A stretch of DNA of 64,000 nucleotides. It comes from Kuenenia sp039794105 (lineage in GTDB: Bacteria; Planctomycetota; Brocadiia; Brocadiales; Brocadiaceae). Below, piece by piece: positions 26,626 to 35,125 of this stretch. Under the pieces are notes generated by a model, which saw nothing but the letters and a program-made list of their open reading frames with translations, had not been told where the DNA came from and did not search any database. Position 1 is the stretch's first letter. Every line of letters starts with the position of its first letter. Both the position numbers and the translations under genes were made by a program. The stretch covers positions 1 to 64,000 of the forward strand of contig NZ_JBDIWA010000013.1 in NCBI RefSeq assembly GCF_039794105.1. The letters are read 5' to 3'.

Positions 26626-28095
26626 TTACCTCCAATTATCCAAAATTAAATTAGCAACACCCCATCCCGAAGAAACAACAGCACATATACCAGGACCAGG
26701 TCTTGTCCAATGGCCTGCCAAATAAAGGCCGCTAATTGGTGTTGCCGGCGAAAGCCTTTGTTCCCATATTTGATCAACACTCACTGCCCAGCCATAAGCT
26801 GCCCCATTGGTATTTAATGTGTAACGCTCCAGGGTTTTAGGAGTAGCCATCTCTATTACTTCTATATGTTTTTTTATATCAGGCAAATAACTTTCTAATC
26901 TCTCCAAAGTATTTGAAACTAAATTTTGTTTAAGCAATTCCCAATCCGTCACATTTTTATAAAATTCTTCCTTCTTATACACTACTAAGGAGATTATTTG
27001 CTTATTTTGCGGGGCGAGGGTCTGGCATATCCTGGTCGGAACAGATATATACATCCATTCACTATCAATAGAGTCGAAAGTTGAGCCGGATAAATAAAAT
27101 CCTCTTTTTAAAGTATTTAAATCTATACCTTCTCCAACTCCCAAATACAAGAGGAAAAAAGAACAGCTTTCCTTCATTCCTTCAATCTTTTTAAGGTACA
27201 TCGCATCCACATCATTTTTATCACTCAACAAATGATAAAACGTCTGTCTTGCATCTATATTAGACACGACAACGCTCGAATGTATCTCTTTGTCATCATT
27301 TAATTTAACACCGCTAACGGAGAGTCCTTTCTTTAAGATTTTTTTGACTTTGGATGATAACATAACGTGTCCGCCAAAATCAATAAATTTCCTAAAAATT
27401 GCATTTGCAAACTCTTGCGTTCCGCCTTTTGGGAAAAAGGCGCCATCCTTAAGATAATTTATCATCATTTGAGACATGGCAATCGCAGATGCTTTCGACG
27501 GCGCTAAACCTACATAACCCCACTGCCCTGAAAGAACCATCTTTAACTCACTATCATCAAAAAAATGGTCGAGCATCATACCATAAGTCATGTCTTTGTA
27601 TTTTTCTATAACTTGACTTTTTTCATTATGAAATGTAGCACGATAAAGCTTTATAAAATCTTGAAAAAACCCCTTAATATTGTCCTTTTCATGTGGATAC
27701 CTTTTCTGTAGACGTAATAAATATTCGTCTAAGTCGGCAGGAATTTCAATGCTGAATGTTGGAAAAATCAGATTATCCATGGGATCTAAGTGGTAAAAAT
27801 CCATATCTATCCCGAGCATTTTAAAACAACGTCCAACAACACTCCATTTACCACAACCACCGATGTGATGAACAGCCGCATCAAAAAGAAATCCTTTTCT
27901 TTTAAACGAAGTACAATATCCGCCTGGAATAAAATGCTGTTCAATAAGAAGCACCTTTTTCCCGCTTTTAGCAAGAAATGCGGCACAAATAAGGCCTGCG
28001 ATACCCGCTCCAATTACGATTACATCGTAAGAAGGATATAATGTATCGATTTTTGTGGATTGAATATGTGGCTTGATAGGCTTGGTCGATGACAT
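26626..28095 (-). CDS. CrtI-like FAD desaturase/isomerase
   Basis: A 489-residue protein of the phytoene desaturase / all-trans-retinol saturase family. FAD-binding VIVIGAGIAGLICAAFLAKSGKKVLLIEQHFIPGGYCTSF near the N-terminus (residues 25-65); FKRKGFLFDAAVHHIGGCGKW; C-terminal FAD-contact motif ISGLYLAGHWTRPGPGICAVVSSGWGVANLI. It probably adds, removes or isomerises double bonds in a polyene acyl or isoprenoid chain. It lies five bases after the ketosynthase-like gene and four before the radical SAM gene, inside the proposed ladderane cluster. No carotenoid synthase is nearby, which favours an acyl substrate. Confidence 0.85.
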   Translation of the reverse strand: MSSTKPIKPHIQSTKIDTLYPSYDVIVIGAGIAGLICAAFLAKSGKKVLLIEQHFIPGGYCTSFKRKGFLFDAAVHHIGGCGKWSVVGRCFKMLGIDMDFYHLDPMDNLIFPTFSIEIPADLDEYLLRLQKRYPHEKDNIKGFFQDFIKLYRATFHNEKSQVIEKYKDMTYGMMLDHFFDDSELKMVLSGQWGYVGLAPSKASAIAMSQMMINYLKDGAFFPKGGTQEFANAIFRKFIDFGGHVMLSSKVKKILKKGLSVSGVKLNDDKEIHSSVVVSNIDARQTFYHLLSDKNDVDAMYLKKIEGMKESCSFFLLYLGVGEGIDLNTLKRGFYLSGSTFDSIDSEWMYISVPTRICQTLAPQNKQIISLVVYKKEEFYKNVTDWELLKQNLVSNTLERLESYLPDIKKHIEVIEMATPKTLERYTLNTNGAAYGWAVSVDQIWEQRLSPATPISGLYLAGHWTRPGPGICAVVSSGWGVANLILDNWR

Positions 28096-28100
28096 GAAAC

Positions 28101-29339
28101 TTATTTAAACTTTGATACTATCAAGGAAGAGCAATTTCCTAAACGTGAGGATGAATTTATAAGGACATTTTTTACCGGAACAGTCGCCGCTCTTTCAACA
28201 ACCAAACCGAGGTCGCATTCCGGATCAGGTTCCTTATAATTAATTATCGGAGGAATAGTATGCGTGTTAAGAGACATCACCGCCGCCACTGTCTGTAAAG
28301 CCCCTGATGCGTCAAGACATTCACCTGTCATTGATTTGATAGCCGTCACCGGAATAAGTTTCGCGCGCATGCCAAATACTTCTTTTAAAGCCCTTACCTC
28401 CATTGCATCGCCATACACTCCGGAATATGCATTAGCAGATATGCAGGAAATATCATGAAGCGTTAATTTTGCATCTTCTAAAGCGCTCCCGATAGCCCTT
28501 ATGCTGCCGTCTGTCTGGTATTCTTTACTGGTGGACATCTTAGGATCAAAGGCTGTTCCATAACCCCTTACTTCCGCGTAAATATTTGCATTCCTCTTTA
28601 ACGCATCCTCTAATGTTTCTAAAACAACCAGCGCAGAGGCTTCTCCCAGGACCATGCCATTACGTCTCTTGTCAAAAGGCGCACTAATTTCAAGGGTACC
28701 GCTATTACTCCCCGCCAAGATTTTTGAGCTATGCGCTCCCCAAAAAATGTCATGGCCTAATCCATAAACTCCCCCTGCAATTACCGCCTTTACCCTTCCC
28801 ATTCGCAGAAAATCAGATGCATAGATAATGGCGTCAATGCTGCTCGTTACCCCGTTAGAAATTGTTGTACTTAAGCCTGTTGCCTTGCAAAAAATCGACG
28901 CCCGGCTGGCAGGTGCGTTTATTACCGTATTGGGAAAGTCCATCGGATTTACATAATTTGGACCCTCCCTGAGTGATTGAAAATCAAAAGAACTTATACT
29001 ATCTATACTGCCATAAGTAGAGCCTACAACGATGCCTAATTCATCTTCATTGTAAGTATTATTCTCAAGATTTGCATCCTTAATCGCCAGACACGTAGCC
29101 GAAGATACCAGAAGGGATGTTCTGTCGATGTGGCGAATACCCTTTTTCCCCAAATAAATTTTAGGGTCAAAATCCGTGATCTCTCCCGCCTGTTTACTAT
29201 TAAAATGAGTTACATCAAATAACGTTACCGGTTTAATCCCGGATACCCCATTTATTAAATTTTGCCAAAAGACCTCTTTCGTTTCTCCAAGAGGGGAGAT
29301 GACAGATATTCCTGTAATTACAATCCTCGTATCGCCCAT
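28101..29339 (-). CDS. Ketosynthase-like protein without catalytic residues (chain-length-factor-like)
   Basis: 412 residues, thiolase fold, aligned along its whole length with the FabF-type neighbour. The nucleophile Cys is replaced by Val164 (STTISNGVTSSIDAI where the partner reads NTIIPTACAAGNYAI). The first active-site His is Asn303 (SANAYSG for SAHGTGT) and the second is Glu340 (KSMTGE for KSMIGH). All three catalytic residues are thus gone while the fold motifs (FDKRRNGMVLGEASALVVLE) persist. This is the pattern of the KS-beta or chain-length factor subunits of type II polyketide and aryl-polyene systems. It probably forms a heterodimer with the active ketosynthase encoded upstream and sets chain length or geometry. 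Confidence 0.88.
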   Translation of the reverse strand: MGDTRIVITGISVISPLGETKEVFWQNLINGVSGIKPVTLFDVTHFNSKQAGEITDFDPKIYLGKKGIRHIDRTSLLVSSATCLAIKDANLENNTYNEDELGIVVGSTYGSIDSISSFDFQSLREGPNYVNPMDFPNTVINAPASRASIFCKATGLSTTISNGVTSSIDAIIYASDFLRMGRVKAVIAGGVYGLGHDIFWGAHSSKILAGSNSGTLEISAPFDKRRNGMVLGEASALVVLETLEDALKRNANIYAEVRGYGTAFDPKMSTSKEYQTDGSIRAIGSALEDAKLTLHDISCISANAYSGVYGDAMEVRALKEVFGMRAKLIPVTAIKSMTGECLDASGALQTVAAVMSLNTHTIPPIINYKEPDPECDLGLVVERAATVPVKNVLINSSSRLGNCSSLIVSKFK

Positions 29340-29436
29340 TTATAAACCTCTTATTTTATACGCTTCAACTTTGGAAATATCGTTCTAAATATAATTATTT
29401 CAATTATTTTTAAAATAAATTTTCTTTACAAATATT

Positions 29437-30657
29437 CTAATTGGTAAATTTCTTTATTACCAGACAACTGTTATTGCCCCCAAAGGCATGAGCATTGTTC
29501 AACGCAATGTTTACCTCTTGTTTTCTCATGACATTGGGCACATAATCCAAATCACACTCAGGATCAGGCGTAACATAATTTATCGTAGGAGGAATAATGT
29601 CGTTTTGCACCGCTAAGGCGCAAGCAATTGCTTCTATAACACTGGCAGCACCCATTGTATGCCCTATCATCGATTTTATTGAACTAATTGCCAGATGTTC
29701 AGGTTTTTCTCCAAAGACTTTCTTTATTGAAATAGTTTCCGCCTTGTCATTTGCAGGAGTACCGGTACCATGAGCACTTATGTATTGAACATCTTCAGGC
29801 CTGAGGTTTGCACTCTTTAATGCTTTTATCATTGCAGAGATAACACCTTCGCCATCCGGATGTGGTATGGTAATGTGATATGCATCGCAACTCAAACCAT
29901 AACCAATAATTTCAGCATAAACATTTGCGTTTCTTTTCTCTGCACACTCCAGCGACTCCAAAACAAGCATTCCCGCACCTTCACCAACCATCATGCCCTT
30001 TCTATTTTTATCAAATGGCTGGCAAATTTCTGGCGCTATAGCGCCTAAACGGGCAAAACCGGTAAAAGCCACTTTCGAAAAGGGATCAGAACCCCCCGCA
30101 ACCATCACGTCTACTCTTCCAAATCTAATTAAATCATAAGCATAGCCAATAGCGTAATTCCCCGCTGCACATGCAGTGGGTATTATCGTATTGGGGCCTT
30201 TCAAACCAAATTCAATTGCAATGTTAGCAGGAATATTGTTACAGGGATGCATTAAAAACAAATCAGGGGCTACTCTGGCTTCTCCGTCTCTATGTCTGAT
30301 GTAATTTACTTTCTCTAAGATTTGTATTTCCCCGGCAGTTGTCCCAACAGACACCCCCATTCGTTCCAATTCAGTTTTAGACAGATCAATTTTGGCGTCA
30401 TCTAACGCAAGTTTCGTAGCCGCTATCGCAAATTGAGAACCCTTGCCTATCTCTTTCAAGACGCCATCTTTAACATAATCTGAATAATTAAAATTCTTGA
30501 CCTCGCACCCTTTATGGACTCTGTATCCTGAAGTATCTATACATGACACTTCAGATACGCCCGATTCCCCTGCGGTAAGGGCGTTCCAAAAAGCATCTTT
30601 CCCCGAACCAATGGGCGTTATCATCCCAACACCAGTTATAACAACTCGTTTATTCAT
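29437..30657 (-). CDS. Beta-ketoacyl-ACP synthase II-type
   Basis: 406 residues with an intact Cys-His-His triad: Cys163 (PTACAAGN), His296 (SAHGTGTPAND) and His333 (KSMIGHTMGAAS), plus FDKNRKGMMVGEGAGMLVLE. It condenses malonyl-ACP with acyl-ACP. Follows fabZ by 19 bases; a 97-base gap leads to its inactive paralogue. Pairing with a dead partner suggests a dedicated elongation complex rather than housekeeping FabF, although sequence alone resembles FabF. Confidence 0.92.
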   Translation of the reverse strand: MNKRVVITGVGMITPIGSGKDAFWNALTAGESGVSEVSCIDTSGYRVHKGCEVKNFNYSDYVKDGVLKEIGKGSQFAIAATKLALDDAKIDLSKTELERMGVSVGTTAGEIQILEKVNYIRHRDGEARVAPDLFLMHPCNNIPANIAIEFGLKGPNTIIPTACAAGNYAIGYAYDLIRFGRVDVMVAGGSDPFSKVAFTGFARLGAIAPEICQPFDKNRKGMMVGEGAGMLVLESLECAEKRNANVYAEIIGYGLSCDAYHITIPHPDGEGVISAMIKALKSANLRPEDVQYISAHGTGTPANDKAETISIKKVFGEKPEHLAISSIKSMIGHTMGAASVIEAIACALAVQNDIIPPTINYVTPDPECDLDYVPNVMRKQEVNIALNNAHAFGGNNSCLVIKKFTN

Positions 30658-30676
30658 ATATTCATGCTATCTTTAA

Positions 30677-31126
30677 TTAAACCAACGAACTCTTTTCCGC
30701 AATACCAAATGTCAACGCTGCTTTAGCAACGACCTTTTCCTGAACTTTCACAACAGACTGAACTATAGCGCCCCTCGAAACAATTTTTTCAACAATCACT
30801 TCTATGGTAAGCTGATCACCGGGAATGACGGGTTTTGTAAATCTGGCATTATTGACTGATGCCAATAAAAAAACCGCATCTTCATCGTTCCTGGAAGGAA
30901 GACTCTTTTTGAACAAGATTATTGAAGCTTGCGCCATCGCCTCAATGATTAAAACACCAGGCATTATGGCAAAATCAGGGAAATGTCCTACAAAGACGGG
31001 TTCATTACCGGAAATGTTTTTTACGCAAACGATTCTCTTGCTTTCTTCAAACTCAATCGCTCTATCGATAAATATGAAGGGATATTTTTGAGGAAGAAGT
31101 GATCGTATTTCCTCAAAAAGTATCAT
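30677..31126 (-). CDS. fabZ: 3-hydroxyacyl-ACP dehydratase (FabZ type)
   Basis: A 149-residue hot-dog-fold dehydratase. The catalytic His is in VFVGHFPDFAIMPGVLIIEAMAQAS, with the catalytic Glu in the same motif (IIEAMAQ). The preceding RSLLPQKYPFIFIDRAIEF is the usual FabZ start. It removes water from 3-hydroxyacyl-ACP to give the trans-2-enoyl form. Lies between acp and the ketosynthase in the lipid cluster. No enoyl reductase accompanies it, which is consistent with a polyene product. Confidence 0.93.
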   Translation of the reverse strand: MILFEEIRSLLPQKYPFIFIDRAIEFEESKRIVCVKNISGNEPVFVGHFPDFAIMPGVLIIEAMAQASIILFKKSLPSRNDEDAVFLLASVNNARFTKPVIPGDQLTIEVIVEKIVSRGAIVQSVVKVQEKVVAKAALTFGIAEKSSLV

Positions 31127-31174
31127 GTTGAATATCTCTTTCTTTCATTACACAATGATTTTCGAATAACCAAT

Positions 31175-31438
31175 TTACTTCCCACTCTCCGCCAAAACCG
31201 ATTTTGTTAAATCAATCGTGGCGCTCAAAGAAGTAATATCTACAAGTTTTTCTTCTGGAATTTGTACTTTAAACTTTTTTTCTATAAGCGCTAAAATCTC
31301 AAGCGCTAAAAGAGAATCAATTTCAAGATCTTGAAAAAAATTCGCATCCCTTTTCTCCCAGATCTCTTTTTCATCCAGCTCTGTAACCTCTGCAACTATT
31401 GAGGTTACACCTTTTTCAATCTCTTCGTCGTTCAACAT
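31175..31438 (-). CDS. Acyl carrier protein
   Basis: 87 residues from the ATG at 31438, which has AAGGAGG three to five bases upstream; the frame extends further to 31480 but without a ribosome site. The phosphopantetheine site is Ser in FFQDLEIDSLLALEILALIEKKF, followed by KVQIPEEKLVDITSLSATIDL. This is a specialised ACP (first gene of the cluster) rather than the housekeeping one, which usually reads DLGADSLD. Carries the growing acyl chain for the ketosynthases and dehydratase downstream. Confidence 0.88.
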   Translation of the reverse strand: MLNDEEIEKGVTSIVAEVTELDEKEIWEKRDANFFQDLEIDSLLALEILALIEKKFKVQIPEEKLVDITSLSATIDLTKSVLAESGK

Positions 31439-31867
31439 AGTCCTCCTTATAATATTTTCTCTGTAAGGCCATAAAAACATCTTAATATAAGATGCAAAAC
31501 TAAAGGAGAATCATGGTAGCAGACACAAATTATATTGTCAATAATATTATTTCCTTAGTTGGTAAAAAAATATATCTACACATCTTATGTCCAAAATGTT
31601 CAATTTATACAATATTTCTTGCAGGCACAACCCATTTAGTCTTTATTAAAATTAAAAAAATAACTATGAATTAATATCGGAGTTTTGCCAGGGATATCAG
31701 TAACATAAGATATACTACCACGCACGGAACATGCAAGCAATGAACCCATAACAAGGCGCCTTACTAAATTTCTGTTACTATTAAATTGAATTTATCTTCT
31801 TATGAATGTACTATGAAGCCTTTTATAAACTGCTGCAAAATTGAACAAATTTACAGGAGGGTTCGTC
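31439..31867. promoter_or_regulatory. Divergent intergenic region acp / icd
   Basis: About 430 bases between the leftward lipid cluster and the rightward isocitrate dehydrogenase. It must hold both promoters. It is strongly AT-rich; no operator or hairpin of note is seen. The icd ribosome site ACAGGAGGG is at its right end. Confidence 0.5.
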
Positions 31868-33112
31868 TTGGTAACAAAAACACAAAAACTGTCAAAGGAA
31901 GGTAGCGCTATAACAAAAGAAAAAACTCATTTGGTTGTACCGAATGACCCTATTATTCCGTTTATCAGCGGAGACGGTACAGGCCCTGATATCTGGGATG
32001 CTTCGGTACGGGTGTTTGATGCTGCAGTAAGCATTGCCTATAAAAACAAAAAGAGGGTTCACTGGTTGGAAGTACTGGCAGGAGAAAAGGCCTTTAACGA
32101 ATGTGGCGAATGGTTGCCCGGGGAAACCTTAAAAGCAATAAAAAAATATAAGGTAGCAATCAAGGGCCCTCTGACGACACCCGTTGGAGGTGGAATCCGA
32201 AGCCTCAATGTCACACTTCGCCAGAAACTCGATTTATATGCCTGCGTCCGCCCTGTCCGCTATTTTGATGGCGTTCCCAGTCCTGTTAAATCACCGGAAA
32301 AATTAAACGTCATCATTTTTCGTGAAAACACCGAGGATGTTTATGCGGGTATCGAATACAAAAAAGGGTCTCCCGAGGCAAAAAAACTCGCCGCTTTTAT
32401 AGAAAAAGAGTTCCGGGTAAAAATCAGAAAAGATTCCGGCATTGGCATTAAACCGATAAGTGTGACAGGCACAAAGAGGTTGGTAAGGCGTGCAATTCAG
32501 TATGCCATTGATAAAAAGCGATACAGTGTAACCCTTATGCACAAAGGCAACATTATGAAGTATACTGAAGGCGCCTTTTGTGAATGGGGATACGAAGTCG
32601 CCAGAGAAGAATTCTCTAAATCGGTAATAACTGAGGAAGAAGTACAAAAAAAACATAACGGCAAAGCACCCAAAAACAAGGTAGTGATAAAGGATAGAAT
32701 TGCAGATGCAATGTTCCAGCAAGTACTCCTTCGGCCAGAGGAATATAGTGTTATTGCCACTCCAAATTTAAACGGCGATTATATCTCCGACGCCTGCGCG
32801 GCACAGGTTGGCGGATTAGGCATGGCGCCGGGCGCCAATATTGGCGATAATGCGGCAATCTTCGAAGCGACACATGGCACTGCGCCAAAATATGCCGGAA
32901 AGGATATTGTTAATCCCGGCTCAGTAATCTTATCAGGAGTTATGATGTTTGAACACCTTGGATGGGATAAAGCAGCAATGTTAATTATAGCGGCATTAGA
33001 GAAAACCATTCGGCAAAAAACGGTAACATATGATTTGGAACGGCAAATGGACGGCGCTCAATTGCTGAAATGTTCAGAGTTTGCAGACAGAATAATCGCA
33101 AACATGTCATAA
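31868..33112 (+). CDS. icd: Isocitrate dehydrogenase (NADP type)
   Basis: 414 residues from the TTG at 31868, which lies seven bases after AGGAGGG; the frame opens slightly earlier. ISGDGTGPDIW is the N-terminal motif; TPVGGGIRSLNVTLRQKLDLYACVRPVRYFDGVPSPVKSPEKLNVIIFRENTEDVYAGIEY includes the phosphate-loop Ser and isocitrate-binding Arg residues; LMHKGNIMKYTEGAF and APGANIGDNAAIFEATHGTAPKYAGKD bind metal and cofactor. It converts isocitrate to 2-oxoglutarate. Close to the E. coli Icd length (416). Monocistronic. Confidence 0.95.
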   Translation: MVTKTQKLSKEGSAITKEKTHLVVPNDPIIPFISGDGTGPDIWDASVRVFDAAVSIAYKNKKRVHWLEVLAGEKAFNECGEWLPGETLKAIKKYKVAIKGPLTTPVGGGIRSLNVTLRQKLDLYACVRPVRYFDGVPSPVKSPEKLNVIIFRENTEDVYAGIEYKKGSPEAKKLAAFIEKEFRVKIRKDSGIGIKPISVTGTKRLVRRAIQYAIDKKRYSVTLMHKGNIMKYTEGAFCEWGYEVAREEFSKSVITEEEVQKKHNGKAPKNKVVIKDRIADAMFQQVLLRPEEYSVIATPNLNGDYISDACAAQVGGLGMAPGANIGDNAAIFEATHGTAPKYAGKDIVNPGSVILSGVMMFEHLGWDKAAMLIIAALEKTIRQKTVTYDLERQMDGAQLLKCSEFADRIIANMS

Positions 33113-33780
33113 CATTTTAATGACCTTTTCAGGTGTTTTGATATATTTTTGTTCCTTACAAAGAGTCTTTATTCTGCTCGTATTATCAAGGCATGCGGGA
33201 GGGTTTTTTGTTTTTATTCTGTCCGATGGTTTTTGATTTTGTTTCATCCAGGGTACGGTACTACTCAGGTGTGACCATGAATCATTTGTTGTTATAAAAG
33301 CCTATAAATTCAGGACAAGAAAATTACCCTAAAGAAGTGTATATGATATAGCCGGGATTCCCTGTCTTTTTTGTGGTGGATTCGCTGCCGCTTAATCCCC
33401 CCTACACCGAAGGTCTTCAGTGTCAGTCTGCGTTAATCTTGCAGAAGGCGTGATAAAATGTAGGTATAAGGCGGTATTTGTTAATAAATTAACCGCGGCA
33501 GAATAAGAAGAGGCAGAAACATAAACAGTATTGGAGTTTGCATTGAAGTGCAGGTATATTAACAACGAAACATTTAAAATGTTGTACGAAAGGTATGGGC
33601 ATATTTTTGCAAAAGCTTATTACGCGATGAAACGAAAAACAGACTCATTCTGCAAAATCAACTGATCCCTCCCCCTGTTATCCCCTCCCTAGTCCCTCTA
33701 TTTTTCATTTGCTTTCTTACACGGGCATTCATATAGTATCGGCAGGCTGTTCTTCAGAAAGTTCCACCTCTCTGGCATCG
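33113..33780. other. Intergenic region before the CRISPR locus
   Basis: No gene with recognisable features. A short frame at 33541-33663 (MLYERYGHIFAKAYYAMKRK-like) has no ribosome site and may be a gene remnant. The region marks the left border of the CRISPR island. Confidence 0.45.
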
Positions 33781-33916
33781 TAACTTCTCAATAAGTTGAG
33801 GTAAACACCCCCCTTACTTCCTTATTAATGGGGAATACTGTGCAGTCATCAATCCGCAATCGACAAACTGTAGACTGTAGAAACTATTATAAAAACCTCA
33901 ACTTATTGAGAGGTTA
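33781..33916. repeat. MITE-like element with 22-bp terminal inverted repeats
   Basis: Left end TAACTTCTCAATAAGTTGAG and right end CTCAACTTATTGAGAGGTTA are inverted repeats matching at 21 of 22 positions when fully extended by GT/AC. Length 136. The interior shares blocks with 6952-7075 in the opposite orientation. It ends 29 bases before the cas6 start codon, so the cas6 promoter is either inside it or was displaced by it. Confidence 0.85.
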
Positions 33917-33945
33917 CCTGGCATTTAACCCTGATCGGAGTTTCT

Positions 33946-35073
33946 ATGTTCGAAAGGTTTCGGGTAGCAAAATTCAGGCTCACCATCTGCACTAAAGACC
34001 AAATACGCTTTCCCGCATATAAAGGCGCCGCATTCCGCGGCGGTTTTGGATATGCCTTTAGACGTGTAGTCTGTGTAATCAAGGGCAAAGAATGCGATGA
34101 ATATCTCTTAAAGCAGAAGTGCATCTATTCCTATATCTTTGAGACCCCACCTCCTGAAGATGCCGGGATGCTCCGTCTCTATCCAAAAGTACCACACCCC
34201 TTCGTCATCGAACCCCCCGTTACCGAAAAACAAACCTTTGCACCTGGCGAAGAATTTTCATTCCATCTAATCCTCATCGGCAACGCTATCGATTACCTGC
34301 CATATTTCATTTACACCTTTACAGAACTTGGTAAACAAGGAATCGGGCAAGGTCGTGGTAAATATGACCTGCTTCAGGCCGAAGGAATGGATTTGGGAAA
34401 CGAAGCTGTACAAATCTACAACCATAAAGATCAGACACTTACAAGCCGCTACCCCATAATCCACGCCCATCAATTAAACCATCAGCCCCCCACCACTAGT
34501 CTCCCATCTTACGTAGGGGAAAAAATAGCAATCCATAATCAAATGCCCTCACCTTGCGAAGAGGAGGACTTCGTCGTGAGCGTTCAGCCAAACGATGGAG
34601 AAGAGGTTAAAAATTCGGCGATCATATCCTCTTGTAAAAGGGAAAAGGAAACTTTAAAGGCAGATAACCATACGAACCATTTAACCATTTCTCTCCTTAC
34701 CCCCTTACGTCTGCGTTTTGATGGTCATATAACCGATAAAATCGAATTCCACGTCCTCATCAGAAACCTCTTACGCCGTATCTCTTCATTATCCTATTTC
34801 CATTGTGGTGAAAAATTTCAGGTCGACTTTAAAGGTCTCATCGAAAAGGCAAAGGCAGTAAACCAGATAAAATCGGATATCCATTGGTATGATTGGAAGC
34901 GCTATTCCACAAGGCATGAAGAATGGATGTCACTGGGCGGTGTTATCGGCGCTGTTTCGTATGAGGGTGATTTATCGAACTTTATGCTGTTTTTAAGATT
35001 GGGAGAGTACGTGCACGTGGGGAAAGGGACTTCGTTTGGATTGGGGAAATATGAGGTTTTGGAAGTTATTTAG
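33946..35073 (+). CDS. cas6: CRISPR pre-crRNA endoribonuclease Cas6
   Basis: 375 residues with two RAMP ferredoxin-like domains. Domain 1 starts FRVAKFRLTICTKDQIRFPAYKGAAFRGGFGYAFRRVVC; the C-terminal domain holds TPLRLRFDGHI, FHVLIRNLLRRISSLSYFHCGE and the Gly-rich loop HVGKGTSFGLGKYEVLEV. A hydrophilic, less conserved stretch (about 175-235) separates them. Cleaves repeat RNA to yield crRNAs. The common catalytic His is not assigned by eye. First gene of the type III-A operon; the frame of cas10 overlaps its end but the likely cas10 start is 52 bases after it. Confidence 0.88.
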   Translation: MFERFRVAKFRLTICTKDQIRFPAYKGAAFRGGFGYAFRRVVCVIKGKECDEYLLKQKCIYSYIFETPPPEDAGMLRLYPKVPHPFVIEPPVTEKQTFAPGEEFSFHLILIGNAIDYLPYFIYTFTELGKQGIGQGRGKYDLLQAEGMDLGNEAVQIYNHKDQTLTSRYPIIHAHQLNHQPPTTSLPSYVGEKIAIHNQMPSPCEEEDFVVSVQPNDGEEVKNSAIISSCKREKETLKADNHTNHLTISLLTPLRLRFDGHITDKIEFHVLIRNLLRRISSLSYFHCGEKFQVDFKGLIEKAKAVNQIKSDIHWYDWKRYSTRHEEWMSLGGVIGAVSYEGDLSNFMLFLRLGEYVHVGKGTSFGLGKYEVLEVI

Positions 35074-35125
35074 GAAAATATTTTCTGTAAAAAACATACA
35101 GAACGGACATGTGAGAGAGGAAGAT

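Noticed and set aside
33541..33663. Short frame LKCRYINNETFKMLYERYGHIFAKAYY...
   Set aside because: Vaguely like the start of a sigma factor, but too short and without a ribosome site or start.
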